Assembly (NCBI GenBank): GCA_003427395.1 | Contig: BFEA01000311.1 | Coordinates: 1,232,200 to 1,287,284, forward strand | DNA length: 55,085 bases | From: Chara braunii | Lineage: Eukaryota; Streptophyta; Charophyceae; Charales; Characeae | Reading direction: 5' to 3' | Shown here: positions 42,097 to 52,030 of the stretch, in pieces | Numbering within the stretch: the first letter of the stretch is position 1 | How the letters are laid out: each line of letters opens with the position of its first letter | Program-made: the position numbers and the translations under genes | Notes under the pieces: model-generated | What the model saw: the letters and a program-made list of their open reading frames with translations, nothing else | Told to the model about the DNA's origin: nothing | Databases searched by the model: none

Positions 42097-45000
42097 CTTC
42101 TGAGAAGCAACACTGCTGTCTGTATATGAAATCGTCCGCTAACATCTCCGCGAATTTCCTGGCCTCCTCGTCCTTCCCCTCGCTTGCTGGGCTTTGGCGA
42201 GGAAGTTGTGGTAAAAGAGCTGACCTGTGCAGCATCCCCTCTTGGGACGACGCCCGTGGCTGCTGGTTCCACGCACCTTGGGCGAAAGCCATAAGCTCAG
42301 AGACACGGTCACCAATTTCATGTGCAGCTCTACCTCTGCGACCTTGTCCACCTCTTCCTCCTCCTGCTCCTCCTCCCTCTACCATCACTTCTTGAGTTGG
42401 CCTTGACTGCTTGTTCCTGGCACCTTGCCCAAAAGCGACACACTCAGAAACAGAGTTATCAGCATCATGTCCATCTCGACGGATACTTCCATGAGCTCCT
42501 CCTCCTCCTCCTCCTCCTCTCCATTTTCCTGCTTCAAGTACTGAGGGATGTCCCTGATTCTCCCAGCCCCAGTCACCAGTGTGCCCTCTATTTGTGTCAT
42601 TATCACCATAGCCATGGCCAAGGTCCGAATTGACCCAAGATTCACATAGCTCTTGGGGATCTAACACAAAATTACAGAAACTACTTTTGGCTTCAGATTC
42701 TTCAGAATGTTCACAGTCTAACTTTATAGCCACGGGCAGCGTCTGAGCTCTTCTCCGATCAATGAATGGCGAACTTGCTATCAATGTTGTTGTTTCACAG
42801 CATGTGGTTGTAGCCGAATCGGCAAGAAGAATGGTTGTGCCACAGGAAACCAGTGGTCCTTGTTTGCCCTGCCAGTCTTCACCCAGCCAGTTTCCACAGC
42901 CCACGGGTCCCTCAGGTGAAACTGGGATTGGAGCTTGGGCTGAATGTTGTCCGTAAAACATGCGTCTGGTAGCTGGGAATGCAATCTGCCCGAGCAATAG
43001 AGGCACAGAGTCCTCTCTCTTCCTTTCCTGCCAATCTTCTACCTCCCCCCTGTCCTCCTCCTCCTCTTCTTTTTTTTTTTCTTCTTCTTCTTCTTCTTCT
43101 TCTTCTTCTTCTTCTTCTTCTTCTTCTTCTTCTTCAGCTTCTTCTTCTTCTTCTTCTTCTTCTTCTTCTTCTTCTGCTTCAGCTTCAACTGAGTATCTCC
43201 TCACACGCACGCGTTTGCAAGCTGGGATTTGTCCCCACAGTGTCATCAGGTCATCATCTCTCTCCCTCTCCTCTTCCTCCCCTTCTTCGAGCGTTTGAGC
43301 TGAACTTTGTGAAACTTCGCAGATTGGAATTGCAAGCTGTCTCAGCAAAGCAGCCATGCGACCTCCACTCTTCTCTTTATGTTCCTGTTCGCCTCCTCCT
43401 CCTCCGTCCCCCCCCCCCCCTTCTCTTATATGTTTTTCAGTGTTCAGCACAGCTGGCACGCTGTCTCCTCGCTTCAGATCTTGTTCCTGTTCCTGTTCAC
43501 GTTCCTGTTCCTGTTCTCTTTCTCCTCCTCCTCCTCTTACGTGTTCAGATTCTTGTGCATAAGCCCCAGGATGCCGAAGCGACATCATGAACAATTGTGA
43601 GTCATAATGTTTGGATTTGGACGTAGTGAAAATGGGAGAGAGATCGTCAGCTTCATTTTCCTGAGACTCAGGGGTGGGTCCATACAAGCTTGGGAGTAAC
43701 TCCTCCACTTCTTTTAGCAATAAATCTATTGATAATCCACTGCTCTCGATATCAGCACCATACTGGTTATCGTCATCATCACTGGCGTAATCTTTTCGTA
43801 TTTCGAGACTGTGTTGCCCCAGCTTGGACTCTACTGATACTGGCACCAAGCTTAAGGCTTCTTCTGTTGACACGTGGCGTTTGGCAGTCATTGGTACCCG
43901 TGGTCCACACTTTAAGAGTGGTGCCGAACTCGATGATGTTGGAGGGGAATCCACATTTTTCTTCGCAACGAGAGTCATCGCTGTTCTGGGACAGTAGTCC
44001 ACCGTTTCCTCGGTCAGGTTCTGTGCCATGAACTCGCGCCTTGTAGGAGCTCCCGGACCTGTGAGAGAACTCACAAACTGAACGCTGCCATCGAAGTTGT
44101 CGACCAAGATTGCAGGATCAATGCATGGCAATGAAGACAGGATGGCAGCAGCCTCCATAGCCACTCCTGGATGTTTCAATCCTGCCGATAGAAAGGGATG
44201 AACACCACTGCAAGCCTCAGGCATAAGCTCAAAAAGCAGCTCGGTTCTACCATGAGATGATGTTGAAAGTCCAGGACAAGTGAAGCTGGTGTCGGGGTTT
44301 GCTCGAGGCTCACAGTTCGGGAAACCAGACACTGGTTGGGGGGGAAGTGATGAGATGCCAGCAGCTTGTGTCAGAGCAGAAGTCAACGACTTCGACAACG
44401 AAGATGAAAGGTGCTCCAAAGATGGACGAGGAGTCTTTGATGACAAGTCCCGCTGCATCGGGGTCATCAGGGAGGAGGATGTTGGCGTCAGATTGGCAGC
44501 AGCTTGCGGCATTGATGTCAAAGAAGCAGCCAGGGACGGTGAGGCGGCAGTGGGTTTGGACATTGATATCCGATCTACAGCTGAGGAGGATATTGGTGCC
44601 ACAGTGGCAGATGGGGTCATTGAGGTAGAAGGAGCAGCCATGGATGGTGATGTGGCGGGAGGTACAGCGATCGGAACCCGGCGGGGAGTTGAGGAGAAGG
44701 TTGGCGTCATAGTGGCGGCTTGGGACATTGATGTCGGAGGAGGAGCCAGGGATGCTGATGTGGCAGTAGCTACCGACATTCCAACTTGATCCGAAGTTGG
44801 GGAGCACACTGACATTGAGCATACTGTCAGCGGCGTCAGGGATACTGATGTGGCATGAGTTGCGGACCTTGGGATCTCCGCAGGAGCTGGAAATAACAAT
44901 GGCATTTCGAAATGCAATACTGCGGGTGATGAGGCATGTCCAGCATACGTACTGTGTGTGATTGCAGCACCTGACGAGATCTTCTGCGGCTGTGCAGAAG

Positions 45001-46358
45001 AAGAGGTTGATGGCACGACATTACCACACAAGGATGATAGTGAAAGGAGTGGAGGACTACATGCTGGCGGCGATAATGTTGCTGAGTGTAGCTCAGCTAA
45101 AGTTCGGCGTTGCGCAAGTGAATCTAAGGCAGTTACTGTGCTGGAACGCTGTGTTACATGAGCATCACTCAATTTCACAACTCTCAATGCGTTCTCTATC
45201 GAGCCTGCGGTGTCCGGAGGTGATGACGCTAGTGCCACACCCAATCTTTGAAACGGGCTTAGAGGCAGGACAGCTGAAGAGGATGGAGTTGGAAAAGACA
45301 AAGAATCAACCACCAGTTCACTGGCTGACACTGGCACTGTGTAAGTGATGGTCTGAACTGTCTCTGCAGCACTCGAGGCACCTGCAGCAAGGAGATCAGG
45401 TGCAGCACTTTCGGCATCTGCAACAAGGAGATATGGTGTCACTTGTGTATCTGATATGTCGGAATACGCAGAAGGCGCAACGGTCAAAGTGGGGTAGGGG
45501 ACAGCAGACCCGGACTTGGATTCGGGCAGGGCTCCGTAGGTTGAGAGCATGGATGAGGAGGGGGTAAGAATCTGCACCGTTGTGGCAGTGTCTGCGGCGT
45601 CTGCAGCAAGTGATGCTGCTGATGTGATGTCTGCCGTTTGGGACGAGGACGAATACGTCATTGTCAAGCCAGGGGCAAAATGAGGAGGAGGACAGTTGTC
45701 ACAGTTCACTAGGGACTCTCCATCGCACAGCGCTGGTGAGGAAGGGCGATTCCTAGCTGTTGCTGCTGCAGAGTGCACAGGCAAGACCGATAGCGCCCTT
45801 GCTTGACTTGGTACATGTGAAGATAACAAAGGTGCTGCTGGCAAGGAGGGTGTGATAAGAGCAGCACATAAGGATGCAGATATGGACTGGTTAGATGACG
45901 TCAACGGTCTCGAAGGCTGTTCGTTGACCAAGTCTGCGACTACTCTGACGCCAGATGGCCACTGCATCTTATCGGAACCAATGTTCAGCCCCTCCCCCAC
46001 TGTTGTAAACAGACCAGACGCCGCCTCCTCTCCTGATGGGAGGTTGAAGGTGAACGTTAGATTCAATGCGACACATAAGGATCTTATGCATGAGGAAATT
46101 GAGCTTGTTTCCTGTGCTGCAGGCGATGAGAATGGAAGGGTAGAAACGTCACACGAGGATAGGCAGACGTGTGTCTGCCCGCAAACAGTCCGGGCTGAAG
46201 GAGCGGGTGAGGGAGAGGATAGTAGAAACCTCTGGTCAGCAGAAGCTGCTCCTGGAGTGCCCTCGGGCAAGGATGATGCCAATGGCAATGACAGTAATGA
46301 TGGTGGTAATGACAATGATAATAATGAGGCTGGAGGAGATGATAATGACAGTGATGAC

Positions 46359-46391
<33 letters not shown>

Positions 46392-47883
46392 AATGGTGTT
46401 AGTGAAGCTGTTGACGACAACTCTGAACTATGTAACTGTGGTTTGGAACAGTATAACGGGGCCATCAAGGTGGAAACAGGGGGTGGAACCTGGGGCTGTG
46501 ATTGGAGGGCCATCTCAGTAATCCCAGGCAGTAGGGGACAGGTGACTGAAGGAAAAAGCGGACTATGAGTAGTAGCAGAAGTGGGGGAAGGAGGTGTAGG
46601 AGTTGTAAAAGGGCGTGGAAAGGCAAGTGGAGGCGGTGTAGGAGGAGGAGTACGGGGAGTTGGAGGAGGAGAAAAGGAACAAGGAGGGCCATAGAGATGA
46701 AGAGCTGAGAATATCATATCATTTGGAGGGGCTAGAGAAAGAGTCTTCTCAGTGGCAGCTCGGATAAGAGGAGGAGGTGATTGATTAGGAGTCTCGGCCG
46801 GACTAGAGATTGAGGACAATGACCGACCTGACTGGATGTGGGAACGAGTTGCATACGGCTTGTGCCTAGAACTTGCTAGCATTGGTGGCACCTCTGAAGG
46901 AGGAACTAAATCGCCTGCTGATGTTCCTGGTCTCTTGGCTGCTTCTACTTTGTTGTCGTCTCTGACACATCCTGCCCCTTCCTTTCCGCCCTCCCCTCCT
47001 TGTCTTTGTCCAGCCACAGCCACTGCCGCCAATCTTGCTGAAGGTTGCTTGGTGTGCTTCTTGAACAGTTGCATGACTTCTTCTCCTGCTGTTGCTCCTG
47101 CTTCATCACCTGCTTTGACTCTACTCCCACCTTTGACTGTTCGCGCTTTTCTCCTCCCTCCCCCGCCTTGCCCTCGTCCAATCACAGCCGTTGCTGCCAG
47201 CGCCGACGAAGGTATCTTGGTTTGGTTCCCAAACAGTTGGATGACTTTGTCCGATTGCCGTACCTCGCAACTGTCGTTCGCCAACTCGGGAACTTCTAAG
47301 GTATGACCTCTTTCTCCCACCCTTGGATCTCTCCTGTCCTCCGTCCTTGTGCTTGGAACACGGTCTGCATTGAAATGATTGGGATATGATCCACACGAGG
47401 CTGAGGAAGTGTAGTGATGGCGTGCAGGACGACTAAGAAAATAGCTGTGGCAGTAGTGAGAGGAAGGCCTCTCCAATTGGAGGCTCTGTTCGCTAGACGT
47501 GGTTGCAGCGACATTGTTGTCGATACCAGCCTTTGTATCACCACGTTGCAAAGCAGCAGCCTTTTTTTTTAACTCTTTGCAGCAATCTTTGGGCTGCCAT
47601 TGATCAGCTAGACAAGGTGATAGATCAGGTGAACTCACGGATGCTTGACTCGGTAAGTTTCCAGAAAAGGAAAAAGAAGAAGATGGGGGCTCGCGATGAC
47701 CTCCACCACCCTCCGGATGCACGGATTTCGAACTCGAAGTAGATATTTGTTTCCGTCTTTTGATCGAATAGTGCACAGCACTCTTGCCAAAATCCTCAAT
47801 GGAACAGTCGCTCAGACTGTCTCCATGACCATCCCAATGGGAACTATGAAATTCCTTGTCATGGACGACTTGAGGAAGCACGC
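42097..47883 (-). CDS. Upstream giant exon (5.8 kb) of the same Ser-rich repeat protein
   Basis: I do not recognise this gene. The frame is open from 48019 (just after a stop) down to 42059. The likely exon runs from an acceptor (CATCTTTGCGTCTCAG/GCGTG, ending 47884) to the donor GAAG/GTGAGC at 42097/42096. That is 5,787 nt, exactly 1,929 codons, phase 1 at both ends like its neighbour. Coordinates of the 5' edge are less certain: the frame stays open to 48010 but has no ATG there. The N-terminal part is mixed-composition with KRRK and a doubled VIQLF../VMQLF.. module. The middle 1,000 residues are Ser/Ala/Pro/Thr-rich. The C-terminal 450 are alternating acidic (poly-Glu), Gly-rich and short hydrophobic motifs, ending ARKFAEMLADDFIYRQQCCF. 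It joins in frame to the exon at 40916-23493, for a combined length of more than 7,700 residues. Composition, strand, splice phase and proximity argue for one gene; transcript evidence is lacking. Confidence 0.7.
42250..43470 (-). repeat. Array of short hydrophobic motifs in charged linkers
   Basis: Along the C-terminal part of the upstream giant exon these short patches recur between acidic or Gly-rich spacers: VPAVLNTEK (about 43460), MAALLRQLAIPICEV (about 43355), LMTLWGQIPACKRV (about 43250), VPLLLGQIAFPATRR (about 43005), VSECVAFGQGARNKQ (about 42455) and VSELMAFAQGAWNQQ (about 42305). The pattern is roughly V-x-x-L-hydrophobic-x-Q-x-A-x-P with Arg/Lys after it. Two relatives, VIQLFGNQTKIPSS and VMQLFKKHTKQPSA, lie near 47240 and 47075. 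Confidence 0.6.
43068..43180 (-). repeat. (GAA)n coding run: two poly-Glu blocks
   Basis: TTC repeats on the plus strand encode about 10 and 20 Glu separated by Ala, followed by Lys-Lys-Lys and more Glu, in the frame of the upstream giant exon. Confidence 0.9.
46340..46392 (-). repeat. (ATC)n coding run: poly-Ser
   Basis: GATGATGAT on the plus strand reads as ATC/TCA in the other frames and as consecutive Ser in the giant frame (PFPSSSSSSSSSSSSSL). Confidence 0.8.
47010..47265 (-). repeat. Two-copy QLF module in the upstream giant exon
   Basis: DKVIQLFGNQTKIPSSALAA, TAVIGRGQGGGG and EEVMQLFKKHTKQPSARLAA, VAVAGQRQGGEGG are about 54 residues apart, each followed by a basic/Gly-rich linker. 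This is a clear internal duplication with about half the residues conserved, possibly a binding module. Confidence 0.8.
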
Positions 47884-48060
47884 CTGAGACGCAAAGATGG
47901 TGACGATGATCAGTACAAGCAAGACCACTCCAATCGAACACAAGTAAGGCATGAGAATAATCCTCTTCTTCTATGCTTGCTGCTGTCTCCTTTCTCCTCT
48001 TCCCCTTCAAGCAGAATCAGCAGATTCATGCAGTCCAAAGGGAAAAGCCGGAATGCAGGC
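47884..48060 (-). other. Ambiguous 5' edge: acceptor sites and an out-of-frame signal-anchor-like segment
   Basis: On the minus strand a T-rich tract CGTTTTTTTTTTCAG is followed at about 48060 by a short frame (MPAFRLFPLDCMNLLILLEG, stopping near 47905). One frame over, an ATG at about 47952 reads MPYLCSIGVVLLVLIIVTIF then ASQACFLKSS, a textbook hydrophobic signal or anchor with an AxA-like site, stopping near 47815. The long giant frame is the third. Either the hydrophobic stretch is partly the polypyrimidine tract of the acceptor at 47884, or a one-base error separates it from the giant frame. Confidence 0.4.
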
Positions 48061-48194
48061 ATACTGAAAAAAAAACGAATGAAGGCATAATTTCACAAGG
48101 GCTTTCTGCAGCCCTCACTCCCGTCAGATAACATCCAGGAGCGTTCTGGAGCAAGTTCTCTAGGAAATCCTGGTGCAAGTCCCATCAAAAATGT

Positions 48195-48535
48195 CGTTCA
48201 GAATGGGCACTGTTTTTACTTCCTATATGTTGAACCAAACCAGCAACCAGACCAATAACAAGGTCAGCAACAAGGACAACAACGAAGCCAACGACCAGGC
48301 CAGCAAGCACAATGGCAACCAGACCAATAACCTGACCGTCAACCAGGTCAACAACAAGGCTCCCAACCAATGCCAACGACCAGGCCAACAACTACAGCAA
48401 TTAGCGGACCATCAACCAGGTCAGCAAGCAGGCCACCAACCAGGTGAGCAACCACGCCAACCACAGGCCAACAATCTGACCAGTAACCCAGCCACCAAAC
48501 AGGCCAACAAACAGGCCAATAACCAAGGCAATTGC
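48195..48535. repeat. 12-bp-type minisatellite (AACCAGGCCAAC)
   Basis: About 28 imperfect copies of a 12-bp unit (AACCAGACCAAT, AACAAGGTCAGC, AACCAGGCCAGC) occur. One strand reads Asn/Gln/Thr-rich (NQTNNLTVNQVNN), the other Leu/Val/Gly-rich. I regard the open frame 48173-48619 as a repeat artefact. Alternatively it might lie in an upstream intron of the giant gene. Confidence 0.8.
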
Positions 48536-49383
48536 AATGACTTGCTGTTTTCTGCCGCCTGTGACCCGTCGACCCGAGGCTGTAACATAGGTAGGATAGT
48601 TTGTCTTTTGTTCGGCTGAGGGCTAACCGAGAGACCTGCCTGTACAGAAAATTCGTGAGGGACCTAACGGTAAATATGGGAAAATATAGGCCCTACTAAC
48701 TAGAATTTCCTACAGCTACCCTAACTGCAAATAGCAGGCCCGGGCTACCCCTAGGACAGACAGGCCCTAAGGGCCTGTGCTGATAGACGGTCCTATAGCC
48801 TATAGCCGGGTAGGGAGAGGCTGAGAGGCTGAAACTGAAACGGTACCGGTCGGTCCAGTCAGTCCGATGTAGGTCTAGGCTAGGGTAGTGTAGTTCTGTA
48901 GATAGATTGTAGACATTGGTTCGGGGCTTTTTGGCAATTGGTACCGTGTACGTCGCTGCTGTATACCGCATGAACTGGCGTGGTGACAGCTTCAGCGTCG
49001 GAGAAGACGGACATAGCCAGACCTGAAAAGCGTCGGCAATTGCTGGGACCTGCGCTGTTCTCTGACAGCACACGGGGCTGTTCAGAGGTCTGGGCTATCT
49101 GGAGTCAGCTGGAGGCAAGAGAAGTTGGTGCCCTGCTGAACTCTCCTCAGGAGTAGGGTGTCAGGGTGTTTGGCGCTGCAGCCATAGCTGCAGCTTTCTT
49201 CCTCAGAGAGCATCTTTGTTAGGAAAGGTGGTGCTGCTACAAACCTCCACCCAGGAAGTCCTCTGGCACTTCATCATCATCAGACACTGTGGCGCTGGTC
49301 TTCTTCTTCATCCTCTTAGAGGCGCTTGGCCTCAGAGGCCTGTTTCAGGGTGGCGCTACCCTCTGGAGGCAGTATCTGGATGG
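48536..49383. other. No gene recognised; probably start of an LTR-like element
   Basis: The region has palindromic GGCCC words (CAGGCCCTAAGGGCCTG at about 48758) and GC-rich text. If the PBS at 49933 is genuine, its LTR should begin within this interval or shortly after, but I cannot fix the 5' end. Confidence 0.35.
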
Positions 49384-49522
49384 TGGTTATGAAATATTTA
49401 TTGACGCAATAGATGGTCGTAAAATTACTGACATAATACCTCCAGGACCAGAAATTATAGTACCGGAAGGAGAATTTGTTAAAGTAGATCAGCCTCTAAC
49501 AAATAATCCAAATGTGGGTGGA
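49384..49522 (+). pseudogene. petA: Chloroplast petA (cytochrome f) fragment inserted in nuclear DNA (NUPT)
   Basis: The translation matches the conserved lumenal part of cytochrome f just before its C-terminal membrane helix: [20 protein letters not shown], then [18 protein letters not shown], then TNNPNVGG. Family knowledge gives [15 protein letters not shown] and LDQPLTxNPNVGGFGQGDAE for petA. Homology stops abruptly after NVGG. The 46 codons have no stop or indel and plastid-like A/T-rich codons (GAA ATA TTT ATT), unlike the GC-rich flanks. The piece covers about one seventh of the gene and cannot make cytochrome f. It lies in frame within a 111-codon chimeric frame (49289-49624) whose first part is hydrophobic ([19 protein letters not shown]). 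That frame ends 20 bp before an AATAAA signal, so a fusion transcript is conceivable. Confidence 0.88.
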
Positions 49523-49644
49523 TTGTTCCAAGGACTCGGGGGTAGTAATAGCGGTTACTCAGGGTTGGGGAGTGAAGCGCTGCTCATTCCTGAGCAACGC
49601 ACCATGGTTCTGGGGTTATTCTGACATTTTGAGACTCTGAGTTT

Positions 49645-49650
49645 AATAAA
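49645..49650 (+). terminator. Polyadenylation signal AATAAA
   Basis: AATAAA lies 20 bp after the stop of the chimeric petA-containing frame and about 285 bp before the primer-binding site. It could be the R-region polyadenylation signal of an LTR. Confidence 0.45.
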
Positions 49651-49930
49651 CAGTGTGAATACTGTGTGTGGACTATCATTGCTTCATTGTTTCCTGGATG
49701 TGATCTACTCGGGTTTCCTTTGTGACTGGTTGTGAGGATTCTGTGGAGCGAATTGCACTTTCAGTGTTCTCTGTCATATCGCAAAGTCAAGCCTTCCGCT
49801 GTGTTTATCTCTCCATGTGCGGTGTGATACTCCCATCCTCTCCCCTTCCTTCTGTGTCTGTATGGACATACCTGGAAGTCTATGTGAGTGAGTGTTGGTC
49901 TTCTGACAACAAACAACCAGGTTCATAACA

Positions 49931-49946
49931 GTTGGTATCAAAGCGA
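49931..49946 (+). promoter_or_regulatory. Primer-binding site of an LTR retrotransposon (tRNA-iMet type)
   Basis: TTGGTATCAAAGC at 49932-49944 resembles the plant LTR-retrotransposon PBS (TGGTATCAGAGC, complementary to initiator-Met tRNA). It is preceded by TTCATAACA ending at 49930, a plausible LTR 3' end (..CA). The upstream LTR would contain the petA fragment and the AATAAA. Confidence 0.6.
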
Positions 49947-50019
49947 TTGGATCCAGTCAGTGGAGTAGTTGATGAGTTGGAGCAATCATCATCATCTGGC
50001 GAGACACTGGAGTAGAACT

Positions 50020-51323
50020 TCATGGCGATTTGTCATCTTTTGTGTTGGCGACAGTAAGGCCGGAGGTGGTAAGTGTGTGGCGAGAAGTATTGGACAGAGG
50101 GTGATTCACTCCTGCACAAGATTGCACATGAGTGAGTGGCGATTGATGCTCAGAGGCCTGGGAGGCTCTGAGGAGGCTATTTATAGCCTGACGACTCATA
50201 TGGGAACTGACAATTGGCAAGGAAGTGACCCCAGGGTGTTGTGCTTTTGGAATTGGGTCAAGATCCCCAATTTCCAAGCAGCGCAGTACAGGTTGGAGCA
50301 GCGCTACACTGAGTGTGTCAGTTATTGGCATTTGGGAGTCCGCTCTCTTTCTCCCTGGGTGGCTCAGGAGGCATTTATGGCACCACGGTAGCGCCTTCCC
50401 TTGTTGTTCCAGGCGGGTATAGTCTATCAGCCAATCGTTGGTTGGTAGGCACCTGTGCTCAATCTGCCACTGGAGGGCGGAGATTTTAGCGGGTCTTCTG
50501 TTGTAGTGTGCAAACCACCGGATGGGTCTTAGGAGACTGCGGTCAATATTGAGGTGACGATACCATCTGTCTTCAATACGATCGCGTAATCTGCGCTTGG
50601 GTCTGAGCATCCGATAAGCAGATTTAGATTTTAAGTTGCATAGTGCCAACGCGTTTGCCTCTCCCTTCCTGGTTGGGATATTCAGGGTCCATTGCCACTC
50701 TTCGGGGTCCAGAGGGAGGTCCTCAATTGGAGTGGCCATGGGATTAGAGGGCCCTTCTCTTAGGGTATTACCCTCCAACCAGGGGGAAGATATTTGAGGA
50801 AAATATGTTCAGCCTAGGCAGACGGAGCGTCCTGTGGACTATATGGTGGAGAAGATGCTGTCTGGAGATAGAAGGGGCGAGGGTGGCAGACGGTGAGGTC
50901 CTAGACCAAATTCGGACACTGGTCCAGCACGAGATAGCGGCCCAATGGAAGACAGTTAAAGATAAGCTCGACCTGACGAATACCTGGGAGGACATGAACA
51001 GGATCATCTCCACATTTAGCAAGGACTGGCTAGGCGGAGAGAGGGAGGGATGGGTGGCCAAGGTGTCATGGACCGGCCGCCAACCTGAAAGGGAAGCGCA
51101 GGGAGAACCCGGGACAGAGATAGTAAGAGACTACCAACTGATATTCCACGATTGGACCACAATTGATCCCGGCACCCTGCTACGACCTGCCCAGGACTTC
51201 GCAGATCCCTTCCCACCCCACCCGCTGGCCCTGGCCGAAGTACTACCAGTTGCATGAGGCCCGGCTCCAGCAGGCGAAGCAGGCGTTATAGGTAGCGATA
51301 GGTGGCGGCCCAAAAAAAAAAAG
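50020..51323. pseudogene. LINE 3' end with an internal inversion (twin-priming structure) and poly(A)
   Basis: The left part (50778 down to about 50020, minus strand) encodes the zinc-binding RVT end of a LINE ORF2: SAYRMLRPKRRLRDRIEDRW, LQWQIEHRCLPTNDWLIDYT, WCHKC. In a shifted frame it continues ..LTHSVxRC, completing the Cys/His motif. The right part (50805-51257, plus strand) encodes the following C-terminal region: RSVLWTIWWRRCCLEIEGAR, VLDQIRTLVQHEIAAQWK, NTWEDMNRIISTF. It ends in a 12-A tail at 51312-51323. The two parts are consecutive in a normal LINE but here lie in opposite orientation, upstream part inverted, as twin-primed reverse transcription produces. The insertion interrupts the LTR element between its PBS (49933) and gag (53054). 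Confidence 0.72.
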
Positions 51324-52030
51324 AGAGAAAGAAAGGTAGCGTTGTTTTTTCTTGGCTTGATCCCCGGGGCTGCTGGGTATTTAACGTTGGCAGGGCCCAC
51401 AATCCCCGCTTCCCACAATCCTCACTTCGCTCAGATACTCAGATATCCTGTTTTAGGTATATGGGACATGGGACGTCATGAGGACAGTAGGGGAAGCACA
51501 GGAGCTAGGGGAGGGGTGCTATTTTGTACAGATGTATTCATGGGACGCTGGGCCCGGTTCCCAGCAGGTGAGGCTCCCCACACAATCCTCAGGAATTTTC
51601 AGTACTCTTCAGTAATTCTCAAAAATGAATTTGGCTGATTCCAGCTGATTTCACTGCAGCCTGTTTTCTGATGCTTCAATGGGCGCCGTGAGGATAATGG
51701 GTGGATGGCAGAGGCTAGGGGATGGAGGGAGACTCCACCGGTGCCCCCCGGTGGCCCCCCCCCAATACCCGACCCTGCTGCAGGTTAGGTATGAAAGAGC
51801 AGAGTGGACATGGGACGCTGGACGGGGTTTCCAGCACTTTGGCGTCACTCTCATTGATGTACTGTGTGGCAAAGATGTATTTTTGGGACGCTGGACCCGG
51901 TTTCCAGCAGGTGTTGCTCCCCACCAATAGATGGAGCGGCCCGCTAGGCAAAAAGCCTCAATCCCGGTGGTTCTCTTACCACCACCAGGATAGAGGTCTT
52001 GCACAAGGGCCTTTTAAAAAAAAAAAAGAA
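51324..52030 (+). repeat. SINE-like dispersed repeat units with A-tail
   Basis: Three related blocks with GGGACGCTGGxCCCGGTTTC and CAGCAGGTG..GCTCCCCAC occur at about 51540, 51815 and 51885. The last continues with ACCACCACCAGGATAGAGGT and CTTGCACAAGGGCCTTTT and ends in an A-run at 52016-52028. Fragments of the same family are at 3087 and 19477, and a similar GGCCCTTTTAAAA tail is at about 9138. Confidence 0.55.

Noticed and set aside
48173-48619. Asn/Gln-rich plus-strand frame of 148 codons, prion-like in composition
   Set aside because: It is a direct translation of a 12-bp minisatellite; nothing outside the repeat supports a gene, and the opposite strand is equally open.
50805-51257. Stand-alone plus-strand gene of 150 codons
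   Set aside because: Its LWTIWWRR and WEDMNRIISTF text fits the C-terminal end of LINE ORF2, and an A-tail follows. It is better explained as the sense half of an inverted LINE.
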